Assembly: GCA_036398215.1 (NCBI GenBank)
Contig: DASWHK010000044.1
Coordinates: 1 to 21,604, forward strand
Length of the DNA: 21,604 nucleotides
Reading direction: 5' to 3'
Source of the DNA: DASWHK01 sp036398215
GTDB taxonomy: Bacteria; Acidobacteriota; UBA890
Positions 15,333 to 21,604 of this stretch are shown in pieces. Within the stretch, counting starts at the first letter, position 1. Each line of letters starts with the position of its first letter. The notes under the pieces were generated by a model that was not told the origin of the DNA, searched no databases, and saw only the letters and a list, made by a program, of their open reading frames with translations. The position numbers and the translations under genes are program-made.

Positions 15333-15844
15333 GCGAGCCGCGTGCGGAATCGGCGAAGCAACGCGAGCCGCGCGTCGATCCGACCGCGGACCGCGAGCCG
15401 CGCGTCGACGCCTCCGGGGAACGCGAGAGGAGCGCCGACTCCGCCGCGGAGCGGGAGCCGCTGGCCGCCGAGATCTTCGACGACGCCGACGGCTCGCTGC
15501 TCGAGCTCGTCGACCACCTGCTCAACCAGGGCGTCGTGCTGAGCGGTGAGGTGGTCCTCGGCCTCGCCAACGTCGAGCTGATCTATCTGCGCATCTCGGC
15601 GCTGCTGTGCGCCGCCGACCGGGTGCTGCCGCCGCCGGAGTCGCAGCCACCGAAGTCGCGGCCGCCGAAGTCGCGGCCGCCGAAGTCGCCGCCGAAGTCG
15701 CGGCCGCCGAAGTCGCCGCCGAAGTCGCCGCCGCCGAAGTCGCCACCGAAGTCGCCGCCGCCGAAGTTGCCACCGAAGTCGCCACCGCCGAAGTTGCCAC
15801 CGAAGTCGCCACCGCCGAAGTCGCCGCCGCCGAAGAACCGATGA
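15329..15844 (+). CDS. GvpJ/GvpM-like gas vesicle protein with Pro-Lys-Ser repeat tail
   Basis: The 171-residue protein starts at GTG 15329, overlapping the previous stop by four bases. A charged leader of 55 residues (REPRVD twice) precedes a GvpA-fold core at 56-100 (SLLELVDHLLNQGVVLSGEV, VLGLANVELIYLRISALLC), closest to GvpJ/GvpM/GvpS minor proteins. Residues 101-171 are a low-complexity tail of PPKS, PPPKS and PPKSR units. It is strongly basic, with two Ser-to-Leu changes. The core is of normal length; both extensions are unusual. The tail DNA (15629-15835) is also open in another forward frame and on the other strand. The stop overlaps the next ATG (ATGA). Function of the tail is unknown. 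Confidence 0.85.
   Translation: MSEPRAESAKQREPRVDPTADREPRVDASGERERSADSAAEREPLAAEIFDDADGSLLELVDHLLNQGVVLSGEVVLGLANVELIYLRISALLCAADRVLPPPESQPPKSRPPKSRPPKSPPKSRPPKSPPKSPPPKSPPKSPPPKLPPKSPPPKLPPKSPPPKSPPPKNR
15629..15835 (+). repeat. 12/15-bp tandem repeat array, multi-frame open
   Basis: Units built on CCGCCGAAGTCG repeat with alternating periods of 12 and 15 bases. In the called frame they give PPKS/PPPKS. In the next forward frame they give AAEVAAAEV, continuous with the following gvpF/L frame. On the reverse strand they give GGGDFGGNFGG. Variant positions are CCA for CCG, CGG for CCG and TTG for TCG. All periods are multiples of three, so copy-number change by slippage would alter tail length without breaking the frame. 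Confidence 0.85.
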
Positions 15845-16608
15845 GCCGTTTGGCGGTCTACGCGATCGCCCGGGCGGCGCCGTCGGGTCCGCTCGGCGTC
15901 GGGGTCGCGGGCGAGCCGTTGCGCTGGATTCCCTGTGGGAGCCTCGGTGTCGTCGGCGGCGAGGCGGAGAGCTGGCCGCAGCTCGACCGCCGGGCGCTGG
16001 AGCGCCACGACCAGACCGTGCGCCGCCTGGACGCGCTGGTGGACGCGCTGCTGCCGGCCCGCTTCGGGGAGGCGTTCGCCGGCGAGCCGGAGCTGATCGA
16101 GGCGGTCGCCGGCCGCCAGGCCGAGCTCGCCGCGGCGCTCGAGCGGGTCGCCGGTTGCGTGCAGATGACCCTGCGGCTCTTTGGCGAGCCCGCGGCGGGC
16201 GGCGAGCCCGCGGCGGAGGGCGAGTCCAACGCAGCCGCCGAACGCGCCAGCAGCCGAATGGAGGATCCCGCCGTGGCGGACGACGCCGCCGGACCGGGGA
16301 CCCGTTACCTCGCAGCCCGTCGCGCCGCCCGGGAGAGGTCGCAGTCGATCCCCGAGCTCGCCGACCTCCGCCGGGCGCTGCGACCGCTGGTGCGTGATGA
16401 GCGCCTGCGGCGCCACGACGTCGCCCCGCTGCTGGCCAGCGCCCACGACCTCGTCGGCCGCGACGACATCGCCCGCTACCGGGAGGTCTGCGAGACCCAC
16501 CGCCCGGCGCTGGCTGCGAAGGGCCGGCGCCTGACGCTCAGCGGCCCCTGGCCGCCCTATGCATTCGCGCCGGGGGTGGCTGCTACGCCCGTGGCGGAAC
16601 GGCGGTGA
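15841..16608 (+). CDS. Gas vesicle protein GvpF/GvpL, copy 3 (divergent)
   Basis: The 255-residue protein starts at ATG 15841, overlapping the preceding stop (ATGA). MSRLAVYAIARA, the central ALLPARFGEAF, and SGPWPPYAFAPG near the C terminus identify the GvpF/L family, but it is the most divergent of the three copies. A low-complexity insertion of roughly 35-40 residues (GEPAAGGEPAAEGES onward), encoded by an 18-bp direct repeat near 16183-16217, interrupts the middle. The frame is open upstream to a GTG at 15607, which would add an Ala-Glu-Val repeat, but that start lies inside the previous gene and I do not favour it. Its role in gas-vesicle assembly is inferred from family and operon. Confidence 0.88.
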   Translation: MSRLAVYAIARAAPSGPLGVGVAGEPLRWIPCGSLGVVGGEAESWPQLDRRALERHDQTVRRLDALVDALLPARFGEAFAGEPELIEAVAGRQAELAAALERVAGCVQMTLRLFGEPAAGGEPAAEGESNAAAERASSRMEDPAVADDAAGPGTRYLAARRAARERSQSIPELADLRRALRPLVRDERLRRHDVAPLLASAHDLVGRDDIARYREVCETHRPALAAKGRRLTLSGPWPPYAFAPGVAATPVAERR

Positions 16609-16637
16609 GAGATGTGGACGTGTGAGAGATGTGGACG
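16605..16637. repeat. 17-bp tandem duplication at the end of gvpF/L copy 3
   Basis: GTGAGAGATGTGGACG occurs at 16605-16620 and again at 16622-16637. The stop codon of the preceding gene (16606-16608) lies in the first copy. The 108-base gap to gvpK otherwise shows only the gvpK ribosome-binding site. Confidence 0.85.
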
Positions 16638-16716
16638 AGCGAGCCGGGCTTCATGAGGCAAGATGCGCGACTCCGGCCGCCGGCGCACGAGCCTCTCTCG
16701 TTCAGGAGGTCGTCTG

Positions 16717-17079
16717 GTGAGCGATGAAGCGCGCCAGCCGCCGGCCAGCAGCCTCGACGTCGAGGAGCTCGAGGCCCTGCGCCGCGAGGTCGAGCGGCTG
16801 ACGGCCGCCGGCGGCCCGCCGCGCTGGAACCCGGACCCCGAGGACGTGCAACGCTCGGTCGCCCGGCTGGTGCTGACGCTGGCCGAGTTCATCCGCGCCC
16901 TGCTGGAGCGCCAGGCGCTCCGCCGCATGGAGGAAGAGACCCTCACCGACCAGCAGGTCGAGGACATCGGCCTAGCCTTGATGCGCCTCGAGGAGGCGCT
17001 TCACGACATGGCGCGCCGCTTCGGGCTGTCGCCCGAGGAGCTCAACCTCGACCTGGGGCCGCTGGGGCGTTTGCTTTGA
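16717..17079 (+). CDS. gvpK: Gas vesicle protein GvpK
   Basis: GTG 16717 is the start because AGGAGGT ends six bases before it (16704-16710); the frame is open further upstream without such support. The 120-residue product has a short helical lead (LDVEELEALRREVERL) and then the GvpK domain from about residue 37: NPDPEDVQRSVARLVLTLAE, LLERQALRRME, LTDQQVEDIGLALMRLEEAL, and the closing FGLSPEELNLDLGPLGRLL. GvpK is a conserved minor protein needed for vesicle formation. Unlike the coupled genes before it, it has its own strong ribosome-binding site. It ends the operon. Its last 38 bases overlap the 3' end of the opposite-strand heparinase-family gene. Confidence 0.94.
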   Translation: MSDEARQPPASSLDVEELEALRREVERLTAAGGPPRWNPDPEDVQRSVARLVLTLAEFIRALLERQALRRMEEETLTDQQVEDIGLALMRLEEALHDMARRFGLSPEELNLDLGPLGRLL

Positions 17080-19609
17080 CCGGGTTGTCGCCGGAGGCGC
17101 CCAAACTCGACTCGGTGCCGCCCGGACGGCTTCTATTGCCTCGGGCCTCGCGGGCGCAGCAGGCGACCGGGCGCTCGCTCTCCAGCAGCGGCTCGCCGCG
17201 GTGCTCGACGAAGCTGGCGTTGCGGGCGAAGAAACGCTCGATCTCTCCTTCGCGGACCCGTAGCCACACGGCCTCGCCGCGCAACCGGGTCTCGCCGATC
17301 TGCACGTCGTGGTCGCCGGAGGAGACCAGCAGCCAGTCCGTGTGGCCGCGACGCTCGATGCTCAGTACGACGTCGCCGGCGTCGCCGGCGGCGTACCGGC
17401 GGATGACCATTTCGCCACGGCCGTCCGCGGCGGCCCCGTCCGAATCGGTCGCGAAGCGGCCGGGGGGAAGGGCGCCGTAGCGGCGCTCGTCCCGGCCACG
17501 GGCCAGCGCCGATCCGCCGGGCGCCAGCACCGAGACGAAGCGCGCCGGCAGCGGGGCGGCGAGGGCGGCGCGCAGGACCGGTGCCGGCGAGCGCTCGCCG
17601 TAGCGGCGCGAGACCCAGCCTTGCGGCGGCTCCTCGCGGCCGTGAATGACCTCGGCGGCGAGCGGCGAGGAGCCGCAGACGGTGATTCCGAAGAGGCTGC
17701 CGGCCGCGTCGCTGGTGACGTGCGCGAGCCCGCCGCCGCCAGGATCCTCCTGCAGTCGCAGCGGGTGACGCTCCGGCGGGAAGTGGTAGAGCAGCTCGAG
17801 GTCGTGCTCGCCGGCGCCCAGCAGGTCGTCGAGCACCAGCCAGTACTCGCCGCCGACCTGCAGGATGCGGCGCCGGTGGCGCGGCGCCCCGGGGAGCCCC
17901 GCGTAGCCGTCGTGCTCGCCTTCGAGGTGCTCGATGAAAGGCGCCGAGAAGCCGGTGCCGGGCGAGACGCCGGCGCGCGGGCCCCAGCGGAAGGTACCGG
18001 CCGGCTCGGACTGCGAGCGCCCGTCGACGACCACGGTGTTGTGGGCCGCCGTGGAGCGGAACCAATCCCGCCAGGCCGGGGCGAGGTTGTACACGAACGT
18101 CCCCGGGTCGACGAGGATGTCGCCCTCCGGACCATGCAGGGCGATCGACAGCGCGTCGGCGTGGCCGTGGCCGCCACCGAGGAAGCCGAGGCCGCCGCAG
18201 TCGAAGACCAGGTGGGCTTGGCGCGGCCCCCAGCCGCTGCGCTGGGCGAAGTAACCGGCCCCCGGCCGGTAGTCGTGGCGCCGCAGCGGGCGGTTGGCCT
18301 CGATCCGCTTCCACGCATCGACCGCCGCCGGCCCCAGCAGCCAGACCGTCTCCTCGCGCAGCTCCCCGGCCACCCACTTCCAGTCGGGCCGCTCGAAGAG
18401 GACGGCGCCGGTGCTCAGGGCGTCGGCGAACGAGCGGTAGTCCTGCGACGCCAGGGCCAGGGCGCGGCCGCCGTCGTCGTCGCCGAGGGCCGGCAGTGTG
18501 CCGTCGGCGCGGGTCAGGTTGGCGATGAAGGCGATCTCCGCCTCCAGCCGCCGCTGGAAGCGCTCGGGGAAAACGGTGCTGTTGGCGCGGCCGACCGCCG
18601 TCGCCTGCAGGTAGAAGTCGACCGCGTAGCAATGATAGCCGCAGGACAGCTCGGCGTGGACGCCTTCGACGTCCTGGCGGAGGATCTCCGCGGCCAGCAG
18701 CTCGAGGCCGCGTTGCTTCCAGGCGCGTGCCGACGGCAGGTCCGCGAACGTCTCGCCGGCCACGAACAGGGCCGCCGCCTCGCCGATCACGTGGGTGTTG
18801 GGGCTGCTGTATCGCGATGGGTAGCGGGCGACGTGGTCGAGCTGGGTGAACAGCGATCCCAGCAGCCGCCGGCTGCGCTCCTCGCTGAGAGAGGCGCAGG
18901 GCAGCAGCAGGAAGATGGTCCACAGCCAGGACAGGCCGCGGATCGCCATCTCCAGGCTCGAGCTCCAGTTGATGCCTTGGCTCTCCGGGTTCTGGTCGAT
19001 CCAGGCGTCGAGCTGATCGAGGGCCGCCGCCGCGAAGCGATGCTCGCCGGTGAGCGCCCAGGCCTTGGCGAGCCGCGGCAGGTGCTGGTGCCGGTTGAGC
19101 TCGTGGATGACCTTGGGATCGGCCGGGTTGTCCGCCGAGGCGAGGTCGTAGTCGGCCGCGAAGCGCCGCGGCCAGCGGACGCCGGAGACCGGGTCGCGAT
19201 GCCAGTCGATCTGCGGGCCGAGATCGACCTCGCCGAACCCCAGCAACGGCACCTTGCCCTCCGCCAGGCGCCGGGCTTCGTCGAGGCCGGCGTCGACGCC
19301 CTCGGGGAAACGCTCCCGGACGGTCTCGAACAGCCGCCGGCGGGCGGCGCTCGACACCGGCAGGTAGAAGCGCGGTGCCGCCGATTGCTCGAGGTAGCGC
19401 CTCGCCGCCGAGCCGCGCGTATCGTGGCCGCCGGCCGCCAGCTCGCGGACGAAACGGTCGCCGGGGGCCGCCGCCGGCAGCAGCCGGGCCCGCGCCCGGT
19501 CGGCCTCGCGGCCGAGGCGCTCGCGGACGCGGTGGAGGAGCTCGTTGCGGCCCATCGAGCGCAAGCGGGCGAGCTTGCCGGGCGGGCGTGGGGTGGCGGC
19601 GACGGTCAT
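17042..19609 (-). CDS. Heparinase II/III family polysaccharide lyase-like protein
   Basis: The 855-residue protein has the alpha/alpha-toroid plus beta-sandwich layout of the heparinase II/III family. The N-terminal part (about 60-400) contains LGFGEVDLG, INWSSSLEMAIRGLSWLW, YSSPNTHVIGEAAALF (conserved Asn/His) and HAELSCGYHCYAVDFY (catalytic-type Tyr). The C-terminal part (about 430-680) contains FDCGGLGFLGGGHGHADALS, DPGTFVYNL and AAHNTVVVDG. No signal peptide is apparent at ATG 19609, which has only a weak GGTGA ribosome-binding site. In exosortase-type exopolysaccharide clusters such proteins accompany asparagine synthase and glycosyltransferase genes, so it probably belongs with the operon at 4872-9759, though separated by the gas-vesicle genes. 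Its last residues are Gly/Ala/Pro-rich, and their gene overlaps gvpK by 38 bases. Substrate unknown. Confidence 0.92.
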   Translation of the reverse strand: MTVAATPRPPGKLARLRSMGRNELLHRVRERLGREADRARARLLPAAAPGDRFVRELAAGGHDTRGSAARRYLEQSAAPRFYLPVSSAARRRLFETVRERFPEGVDAGLDEARRLAEGKVPLLGFGEVDLGPQIDWHRDPVSGVRWPRRFAADYDLASADNPADPKVIHELNRHQHLPRLAKAWALTGEHRFAAAALDQLDAWIDQNPESQGINWSSSLEMAIRGLSWLWTIFLLLPCASLSEERSRRLLGSLFTQLDHVARYPSRYSSPNTHVIGEAAALFVAGETFADLPSARAWKQRGLELLAAEILRQDVEGVHAELSCGYHCYAVDFYLQATAVGRANSTVFPERFQRRLEAEIAFIANLTRADGTLPALGDDDGGRALALASQDYRSFADALSTGAVLFERPDWKWVAGELREETVWLLGPAAVDAWKRIEANRPLRRHDYRPGAGYFAQRSGWGPRQAHLVFDCGGLGFLGGGHGHADALSIALHGPEGDILVDPGTFVYNLAPAWRDWFRSTAAHNTVVVDGRSQSEPAGTFRWGPRAGVSPGTGFSAPFIEHLEGEHDGYAGLPGAPRHRRRILQVGGEYWLVLDDLLGAGEHDLELLYHFPPERHPLRLQEDPGGGGLAHVTSDAAGSLFGITVCGSSPLAAEVIHGREEPPQGWVSRRYGERSPAPVLRAALAAPLPARFVSVLAPGGSALARGRDERRYGALPPGRFATDSDGAAADGRGEMVIRRYAAGDAGDVVLSIERRGHTDWLLVSSGDHDVQIGETRLRGEAVWLRVREGEIERFFARNASFVEHRGEPLLESERPVACCAREARGNRSRPGGTESSLGASGDNPVKANAPAAPGRG

Positions 19610-19709
19610 GTGGTCACCCGGAGGAGGCGTCGCACCATACGCACTGCGTTCAACGCGTCAGCCGGAGCGCGGCCAGGGGTGAGCGCGAGCGCGCCGGCGG
19701 CCAAGCGCT

Positions 19710-19750
19710 CGGCGGCGAGGAGCCCGGCGGCGAGGAGCCCCGCGGCGAGG
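19710..19750. repeat. 15-bp GC-rich tandem repeat
   Basis: CGGCGGCGAGGAGCC occurs at 19710-19724 and 19725-19739, and a partial third copy runs to 19750. It stands just upstream of a doubtful small open frame (19754). Confidence 0.8.
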
Positions 19751-19753
19751 CTG

Positions 19754-20041
19754 ATGGGTATTCCTGACTTCAGCTTCACGGTCTCGATCATTGGCCTCGA
19801 TCACTTCGCCACGCTCGGGCTGGATGTGCCCCTCATCTCCAAAATATCCTCACGACGGGGGTGCACTCCAGTCGGCCCGGGGGTCGCCTGCGCGAAGCCA
19901 ACCCGAATCGACCACTTTGCCGACATCCTCGAAAGACAGATGCGCGCCGACTTCCGACTCTCCGCCGAGGTCGTCACCGCGGTGCTGGAAGAAGCGGGAG
20001 AAGCCGTGGAAACAGGCGGCGGCGGGCTTCGGGCCCGCTGA
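19754..20041 (+). CDS. Hypothetical small protein, doubtful
   Basis: This is a 95-residue open frame starting MGIPDFSFTVSIIGLDHF. I do not recognise a family. The C-terminal third (about 57-90, IDHFADILERQMRADFRLSA and then EVVTAVLEEAGEAVE) reads like a genuine amphipathic helical sequence with normal codon use. The middle (SKISSRRGCTPVGPGVACAK) does not. The ribosome-binding site is poor (GAGG only three bases before ATG). It may be a remnant of a larger gene or chance. A 61-residue minus-strand frame (19791-19606) competes for the same DNA. Confidence 0.3.
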   Translation: MGIPDFSFTVSIIGLDHFATLGLDVPLISKISSRRGCTPVGPGVACAKPTRIDHFADILERQMRADFRLSAEVVTAVLEEAGEAVETGGGGLRAR

Positions 20042-20061
20042 CCTTAGTGTTCCGTACCGTA

Positions 20062-20088
20062 AATACGATGATGTTTGCAGGTCGTATT
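20062..20088. other. AT-richer inverted repeat
   Basis: AATACGA and TCGTATT form a perfect 7-bp inverted repeat around a 13-base centre, in the most AT-rich patch of the right half. It could be an operator or a weak hairpin between the doubtful small frame and the BNR-repeat gene. No T-run follows. Confidence 0.45.
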
Positions 20089-20274
20089 GTGGGGGGCTGA
20101 GACCCGATCGACGCCACCGGCGAGGGTTCCTGTCGATTGCGGGCTGCGCCGAACGACCATGCTGTAGACGTTGCGCCGGGATGGATGGGCCCGCGGCGCG
20201 CGTTCCCCACGTGCTTCAGGAAGAGGCGGTATCCTCATGCGGCACCGGCTTGAAGCCTGGAACAGGAGCGTGAA

Positions 20275-21462
20275 ATGAGCGGAATTCGAGTACTGGCGGG
20301 GACGCGCAAGGGCGCGTTCGTGTTGACGTCCGATGGAAAGCGCCAGCGGTGGGAGGTCAGCGGGCCGCACTTCGCAGGCTGGGAGATCTACCATGTGAAG
20401 GGATCGCCCGCCGATCCCGACCGCCTGTACGCCTCCCAGACCAGCGGTTGGTTCGGGCAGGTCATCCAGCGTTCTGATGACGGCGGCGAGACGTGGCATC
20501 AGCCCGGCACACCGCCCGGCGAACCGACCACCACGCCGGACGGCATGCCCAAGGGCGAGAGCAACAAGTTCGTCTACGACACCTCGGCCGAGACCGGCAA
20601 ACCGCTCACCACGCACCAGTGGTACGACGGCACGCAACACCCCTGGGAGTTCAAGCGCGTCTGGCACCTCGAGCCGTCGCTGACCGACCCGGACACCGTC
20701 TACGCCGGCGTCGAGGACGCGGCGCTGTTTCGCTCGGCAGACGGCGGTCAGTCGTGGGACGAGCTGGCCGGACTGCGCGGGCACGAGTCGGGAGCGCGAT
20801 GGCAACCCGGGGCCGGCGGGATGTGCCTGCACACGATCCTTCTCGACCCGAGCGATCCCGGGCGCATGTACATCGCCATCTCGGCCGCGGGCACCTTCCG
20901 GACCGACGACGCGGGCAAGACGTGGCGGCCGATCAACAAGGGGCTGACGTCGAACTTCCTCCCCGAAGGCGAAGCCGAGGTTGGCCACTGCGTGCATCGC
21001 ATCGCGATGCACCCGTCGCGCCCGCAGGTGCTGTTCATGCAGAAGCACTGGGACGTGATGCGCAGCGACGACGCCGGCGAGTCGTGGCACGAGGTCAGCG
21101 GCAACCTGCCGAGCGACTTCGGCTTTCCGATCGAGGTCCACGCGCACGAGCCCGAGACCATCTACGTCGTTCCCATCAAGAACGACTCGGAGCACTTTCC
21201 GCCCGACGGCAAGCTGCGCGTCTATCGCAGCCGCAGCGGCGGCAACGAGTGGGATGCGCTCACCGAGGGGCTGCCGCAGCGCGACTGCTACGTCAACGTG
21301 CTGCGCGACGCGATGGCCGTCGACGGGCTCGATCCGTGCGGCGTCTACTTCGGCACGACCGGCGGCCAGGTGTACGCTTCGGCCGACGCCGGCGACCGTT
21401 GGACGCCCATCGTCCGCGATCTGCCGGCCGTGCTTTCGGTCGAGGTGCAGACGCTGCCGTGA
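20275..21462 (+). CDS. BNR/Asp-box repeat beta-propeller protein (sialidase/VPS10-like fold)
   Basis: The 395-residue protein starts at ATG 20275, six bases after AGGAG (20264-20268). It carries at least five Asp-box repeats: SDDGGETW, SADGGQSW, TDDAGKTW, SDDAGESW and SADAGDRW. These mark a BNR-type beta-propeller as in sialidases, VPS10 and photosystem II assembly factors. There is no signal peptide (MSGIRVLAGTRKGAFVLTSD), so it is probably cytoplasmic. The sialidase Arg triad cannot be confirmed by eye, so I would not call it a sialidase. Its stop overlaps the GTG of a MoaD/ThiS-like gene, a pairing I believe is common in bacterial genomes and whose biochemical meaning is unclear. Confidence 0.88.
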   Translation: MSGIRVLAGTRKGAFVLTSDGKRQRWEVSGPHFAGWEIYHVKGSPADPDRLYASQTSGWFGQVIQRSDDGGETWHQPGTPPGEPTTTPDGMPKGESNKFVYDTSAETGKPLTTHQWYDGTQHPWEFKRVWHLEPSLTDPDTVYAGVEDAALFRSADGGQSWDELAGLRGHESGARWQPGAGGMCLHTILLDPSDPGRMYIAISAAGTFRTDDAGKTWRPINKGLTSNFLPEGEAEVGHCVHRIAMHPSRPQVLFMQKHWDVMRSDDAGESWHEVSGNLPSDFGFPIEVHAHEPETIYVVPIKNDSEHFPPDGKLRVYRSRSGGNEWDALTEGLPQRDCYVNVLRDAMAVDGLDPCGVYFGTTGGQVYASADAGDRWTPIVRDLPAVLSVEVQTLP

Positions 21463-21604
21463 TCCGCGTCGTCCTTCCGGCGCACCTGCGCACGCTGGCC
21501 GGCGTTGGCAGCGAGGTCGAGGTCGAGGTCGAGGGCGCGGTCACGCAGCGCACGGTCCTCGACGCGCTCGAGGCCCGCTATCCGATGCTGCGCGGGACGA
21601 TCCG
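21459..21604 (+). CDS. MoaD/ThiS-like small sulfur-carrier family protein, partial
   Basis: GTG 21459 overlaps the previous stop codon (GTGA). The first 48 codons read MIRVVLPAHLRTLAGVGSEV and continue to LDALEARYPMLRGTIR, matching the beta-grasp start of MoaD/ThiS proteins, where PAHLRTLAG and ALEARYP are typical. The gene runs off the right edge, so the diagnostic C-terminal Gly-Gly cannot be checked. Coupling to the BNR-repeat gene suggests a functional pair. Confidence 0.8.
   Translation, partial: MIRVVLPAHLRTLAGVGSEVEVEVEGAVTQRTVLDALEARYPMLRGTI

Larger units (their letters stand above)
19610..20274. other. Poorly coding stretch upstream of the heparinase and BNR-repeat genes
   Basis: These 665 bases hold the 15-bp tandem repeat (19710-19750), one doubtful plus-strand frame (19754-20041), a lower-GC patch with a hairpin (20062-20088) and the ribosome-binding site of the gene at 20275. 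It must also contain promoters for the divergent genes at 19609 and 20275, but I saw no convincing -35/-10 or -24/-12 elements. Confidence 0.5.

Noticed and set aside
15607..15840. N-terminal extension of gvpF/L copy 3 from GTG 15607, or a programmed frameshift fusing it to the preceding protein
   Set aside because: The ATG at 15841 overlaps the preceding stop as elsewhere in this operon, and the GvpF/L fold begins right there. I saw no slippery heptamer with a downstream structure.
17309..19753. Long plus-strand frame running through the heparinase-type gene into the small frame at 19754
   Set aside because: It is an antisense shadow. Only the last part, outside the lyase gene, could be considered, and it was given as a doubtful gene.

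Overview
The window is a G+C-rich (about two thirds or more by eye) bacterial chromosome segment. Start codons are often GTG or TTG, genes overlap by 1-16 bases, and the opposite strands carry long fortuitous open frames. Gas-vesicle genes sit beside exopolysaccharide-type genes (an exosortase-associated-type asparagine synthase, a TuaH-like glycosyltransferase, a heparinase-type lyase). This fits a deep Gram-negative lineage such as Acidobacteriota (Thermoanaerobaculia-like) or Myxococcota. The phylum is inference; no rRNA or other marker gene is present.

Layout. (1) 1-1007 holds no convincing gene. It contains a family of strong hairpins (241-444), a textbook intrinsic terminator (555-578) and a 72-bp tandem duplication (711-852). 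(2) 1008-3251 (+) encodes a secreted beta-propeller protein with two carbohydrate-binding-like modules, followed by a strong terminator. (3) 9759 down to 4872 (-) is a tightly overlapping operon: asparagine synthase/amidotransferase, glycosyltransferase and a secreted DUF4091/GH123-like protein. A short sigma-54 activator without a sensory domain (4583-3561, -) follows downstream. (4) 10063-17079 (+) is a gas-vesicle operon: gvpJ-like, gvpA, sensor kinase, receiver protein, gvpF/L, gvpG, gvpF/L, gvpJ/M-like, gvpF/L, gvpK. (5) 19609-17042 (-) is a heparinase II/III-family protein that converges on gvpK with overlapping 3' ends. (6) 19610-20274 is a poorly coding, partly repetitive stretch. (7) 20275-21604 (+) is a BNR/Asp-box repeat protein coupled to a MoaD/ThiS-like protein cut by the window edge.

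How it may work together. Two perfect -24/-12 sigma-54 promoters (TGGCACG-N4-TTGCW) lie in intergenic DNA on the minus strand. One (9843-9858) is in front of the polysaccharide operon. The other (4780-4795) is in front of the sigma-54 activator gene. A 7-bp inverted repeat (9918-9937) lies about 96 bases upstream of the first predicted transcription start, where an enhancer-binding site would be expected. A weaker sigma-54-like element (9976-9990, +) faces the gas-vesicle genes on its other side. The working hypothesis is a self-contained sigma-54 switch that divergently coordinates surface polysaccharide and buoyancy, with a kinase/receiver pair inside the gas-vesicle operon. All three GvpA-fold proteins also carry unusual basic C-terminal tails, one of them a proline/lysine/serine repeat encoded by DNA open in several frames.
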